Shown here one piece after another: positions 19,788-21,816 of a stretch of DNA of 21,816 nucleotides. Below the pieces are notes generated by a model. The model worked only from the letters and a program-made list of their open reading frames with translations, made no database searches and was not told where the DNA came from. Position 1 is the first letter of the stretch, and each line of letters starts with the position of its first letter. The stretch is from Bacillota bacterium (lineage in GTDB: Bacteria; Bacillota; Clostridia; Christensenellales; Aristaeellaceae): assembly GCA_023458835.1 (NCBI GenBank), contig JAEWWY010000327.1:1-21816 (forward strand), read 5' to 3'. The position numbers and the translations under genes were made by a program.

Positions 19788-20921
19788 ATGACACAATTGC
19801 CGCTGTACAAAAAGATCCAGGACGATATCAAGCAGCAGATTTCGGCGGGGCAGCTTCGGGAGGGCGACCGGATCCCTTCCGAATCGGAGCTGACCCAGCA
19901 GTATTTTGTCAGCAGCATTACGGCGAAAAATGCCCTGAACGGCCTGGTGGATGAGGGCATTATTTACCGCGTGAAGGGAAAGGGCTCCTTTGTGGCCTCC
20001 AGCCCCTTTACCGTGCCGGGGGAGAACGGCGGCCTGCCCAGCCACACCATCGGCGCGGTATTCCCCACCATGTCCACCAGGGTGGAACAGGTGTATCTTC
20101 TGCACATGACCCAGTATTGCCGCCATAAGAACAGCCGCCTTCTGATCGGCTGTTCTTATGAATCTCCCGAGGTGGAGATCAGCATATTGAGGGATCTGAT
20201 CCAGTGCGGCATCGAAGGCCTGATCCTTTTTCCGGTGGTTTCGGAAAACAACAACGCGGCGGTGCGCCAGTTGATCGCCCACAAATACCCCTTCGTGTTT
20301 ATGGACAGGTATCTGACGGATGTGCCCACGTCCTATGTGACCGCCGACAACAGGGCCGGCGCCGTGGAGGCGGCCGGCTACATGTTCGGCGTTATGAAGG
20401 GCGATGTGGCCATCGTGCATTTCCCGCTGTCCAATACGGCGGTTTCCGACAGGCTGGACGGCTTTCGCCAGGCGTTTGATGACAACGGCTATCCTTTCAG
20501 CCAGGCCAATCAGTGCATCATCGACGACCAGGCGCTTTTGAATACCAGCAACCGCAAGCGTGTGGAGCATATCATGACCGCCATCCTGAAACACCTGCGC
20601 CGGTATGACTTCCTTCGTGGCCTGCTTGCCGCCAACGCGGAAATCGCCCAGGTGGCCTACTATGCCGTGAAGCAGCTTGGCTATACCCCCGGCAAGGATT
20701 TTGAGCTGGTCAGCTTTGACAACCCGCACCTGCCCGGCGTGCATTTCATACTGCAGGATTTCAAGACCATGAATGACGTGGCCATGAATTTGCTGTTTGA
20801 CCAAATCGAGGGAAATTTCACCCTGCAGCACATCCAGGTGCCCGCCAGGCTGGTCCGTGTGATGATCAACCCTGTGCAGCCCGAGGATGTGCGGCATTTG
20901 GTGATGGGCTTCAATCCCTGA
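19788..20921 (+). CDS. GntR-type transcriptional regulator with LacI-like sugar-binding domain (AraR-type)
   Basis: The 377-residue protein starts with a GntR winged helix (about 3-72): PLYKKIQDDIKQQISAGQLREGDRIPSESEL followed by YFVSSITAKNALNGLVDEGIIYRVKGKGSFVA. From about residue 88 it has a periplasmic-binding-protein-like effector domain of the LacI/GalR kind: IGAVFPTMS, GIEGLILFPV, YPFVFMDRYL, YVTADNRAGAVEAAGYMF, DRLDGFRQAFDDNGYPF and FELVSFDNP. This architecture is that of AraR, which represses sugar-use genes until its sugar binds. ATG 19788 has GGGGGA upstream and fits the family start better than ATG 19767. Likely targets are the isomerase, itself and perhaps the GH2 gene. Its stop overlaps the convergent gene by 11 bp. 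Confidence 0.92.
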   Translation: MTQLPLYKKIQDDIKQQISAGQLREGDRIPSESELTQQYFVSSITAKNALNGLVDEGIIYRVKGKGSFVASSPFTVPGENGGLPSHTIGAVFPTMSTRVEQVYLLHMTQYCRHKNSRLLIGCSYESPEVEISILRDLIQCGIEGLILFPVVSENNNAAVRQLIAHKYPFVFMDRYLTDVPTSYVTADNRAGAVEAAGYMFGVMKGDVAIVHFPLSNTAVSDRLDGFRQAFDDNGYPFSQANQCIIDDQALLNTSNRKRVEHIMTAILKHLRRYDFLRGLLAANAEIAQVAYYAVKQLGYTPGKDFELVSFDNPHLPGVHFILQDFKTMNDVAMNLLFDQIEGNFTLQHIQVPARLVRVMINPVQPEDVRHLVMGFNP

Positions 20922-21816
20922 CGATGATGGAGGGATTGAACCCGAAGCGGCCCATGCGGTTGCCATAGAGCGTCATGCCGCCGCTCAGGCAGCGGAAAAG
21001 GATGGTGTGGGTCCCGGCGGTCAGCAGGCCGGACGGGATATCCAGGGCAAACCGCTCCCCATAGCCGAAGCGGCCCAGCTCCATATAATTGAAGGGTTCG
21101 CCGCCCAGGGCTGAATTGGTGAACAGGGCCCGCTCATCCGAAGGATCGTCTGCCGGGGTAACCTGCCCCAGAAGATGACCATCCAGGAAGACGCCGATCA
21201 CCGCCCCATGGCGAAGCTCATCCGTAACCTTGACGGCATTGACCCCTTCGCGGGAGCCTGCCTCAAAAATAAGCTGCGCGGGCCGGGCGCCGCCGGAAAG
21301 GGTGACGCTGTATTCCACTTCGCCGCTATGGCAGCCCCACAGAAGGGAGCGGTCCCCCTGCACATACGCTTCCGAAAAGCCGCTGAATTTCTTGCTGGCA
21401 TACATGGCAGGCGTAAATGCACAGAGCACATTTTCCGGATGGATGGGGATCGTACCGGATACTTCCAGCCCGATATAGTTTTCGCAGAGCACCTTCCCTG
21501 CGTCCTCCACCCAGGCAAACAGATATCCCCCCTTTACATGCAGGGGAACTTCAAAGGAGATGGGGGATTGCCTTTCCACGCAATAGGGCGTAAAGGCGAT
21601 GCTTTGCCGCCCTTTCGCCATAGACTCAAGAAAGCGGCCTTGGCTGTCGATACCTGTAAAGGACCAGTAGAGGATGGGGCTTGATGCCTCCCGACAGGAG
21701 AAATGGGACGTGTATACATCGCTTGCAAATACTTGACCGGCCTGCGCCCTTTCTATGCGGTTGCGGTCCAGGACCACCATATCCATATTGTTCACCATGC
21801 TGTAGCCCAGCGGGCG
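20911..21816 (-). CDS. C-terminal part of a probable family 2 glycoside hydrolase (partial)
   Basis: The frame is open to the window edge (six more codons before the ATG at 21798), so the gene starts outside. The visible 302 residues begin RPLGYSMVNNMDMVVLDRNRIERAQAGQVFASDVYTSHFSC, cut here to short pieces: GYSMVNNMD and FASDVYTSHFS are like the segment after the catalytic barrel of GH2 beta-galactosidase-like proteins. Then come beta-strand-rich stretches and a terminal domain (ALFTNSALGGEPFNYMELGRFGYGERF, SGLLTAGTHTILFRC) resembling a carbohydrate-binding jelly roll. No catalytic residues are in view. The context (isomerase, AraR-type regulator) fits glycan degradation. The family assignment is tentative; a sugar-binding hypothetical protein is the alternative. 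Confidence 0.55.
   Translation of the reverse strand, partial: RPLGYSMVNNMDMVVLDRNRIERAQAGQVFASDVYTSHFSCREASSPILYWSFTGIDSQGRFLESMAKGRQSIAFTPYCVERQSPISFEVPLHVKGGYLFAWVEDAGKVLCENYIGLEVSGTIPIHPENVLCAFTPAMYASKKFSGFSEAYVQGDRSLLWGCHSGEVEYSVTLSGGARPAQLIFEAGSREGVNAVKVTDELRHGAVIGVFLDGHLLGQVTPADDPSDERALFTNSALGGEPFNYMELGRFGYGERFALDIPSGLLTAGTHTILFRCLSGGMTLYGNRMGRFGFNPSIIVRD

Noticed and set aside
19719..20966. Minus-strand open frame of 415 codons opposite the GntR/LacI regulator
   Set aside because: Fully antisense to a gene with clear domains; composition is not protein-like.

Overview
The window comes from a spore-forming, fairly high-GC bacterium of the Firmicutes, most likely class Clostridia. The evidence is SpoIVB next to a Spo0A-type regulator, a BofC-like protein, a long clostridial-type PRPP synthetase, a T-box leader on trpS, AGGAGG-type ribosome binding sites and a cyclic-di-GMP class I riboswitch. 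I cannot name the genus from the sequence.

Layout. 1-3116: the 3' end of an archaeal-type phosphoglycerate mutase, a 46-residue acidic ORF with a strong terminator, a membrane-anchored BofC-like protein (-), a phosphoglycolate-phosphatase-like HAD enzyme (+), and a two-gene unit of unknown membrane proteins (-). 3229-6369: a metal-dependent cyclase, then a compact operon of a YtvI-type AI-2E-family membrane protein, a SpoU-type RNA methyltransferase and a YwlG family protein. 6465-8255: a Na/phosphate cotransporter with a PhoU-like tail and its terminator. 8449-10122: a DUF378 protein and trpS (-), the latter behind a Trp-specific T-box leader. 10270-12113: PRPP synthetase and a GNAT protein, closed by a textbook terminator.

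12204-13643 is the most striking part. A strong promoter starts a roughly 470-nt leader holding four consecutive class I c-di-GMP aptamers with a period of about 81 bp. The last one ends directly at the ribosome binding site of a secreted CAP/SCP-domain protein. The 3' end of that gene carries an in-frame A-AAA-AAC slippery heptamer and an open -1 frame. The 424-bp gap that follows contains two large hairpin-forming sequences and no recognisable gene.

13946-15810 (-) is a ROK sugar kinase, DUF3842 and DUF1801 unit. 15844-18024 (+) is the canonical spoIVB-spo0A pair, but the Spo0A homologue has a degenerate receiver domain. Its start codon directly follows an intrinsic-terminator-like hairpin whose 3' arm is also the ribosome binding site. 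18074-21816 is a carbohydrate-use locus: a 5'-truncated YesM-type histidine kinase remnant, a TIM-barrel sugar epimerase/isomerase, a GntR/LacI-type regulator with ATTTGCAC half-sites in front of itself and of the isomerase gene, and the C-terminal part of a probable family 2 glycoside hydrolase running off the window.

Themes: sporulation control (BofC-like, SpoIVB, Spo0A-like, and three sites resembling forespore sigma-G promoters) and RNA-based regulation (T-box, quadruple c-di-GMP riboswitch, and a possible attenuator before the spo0A homologue).
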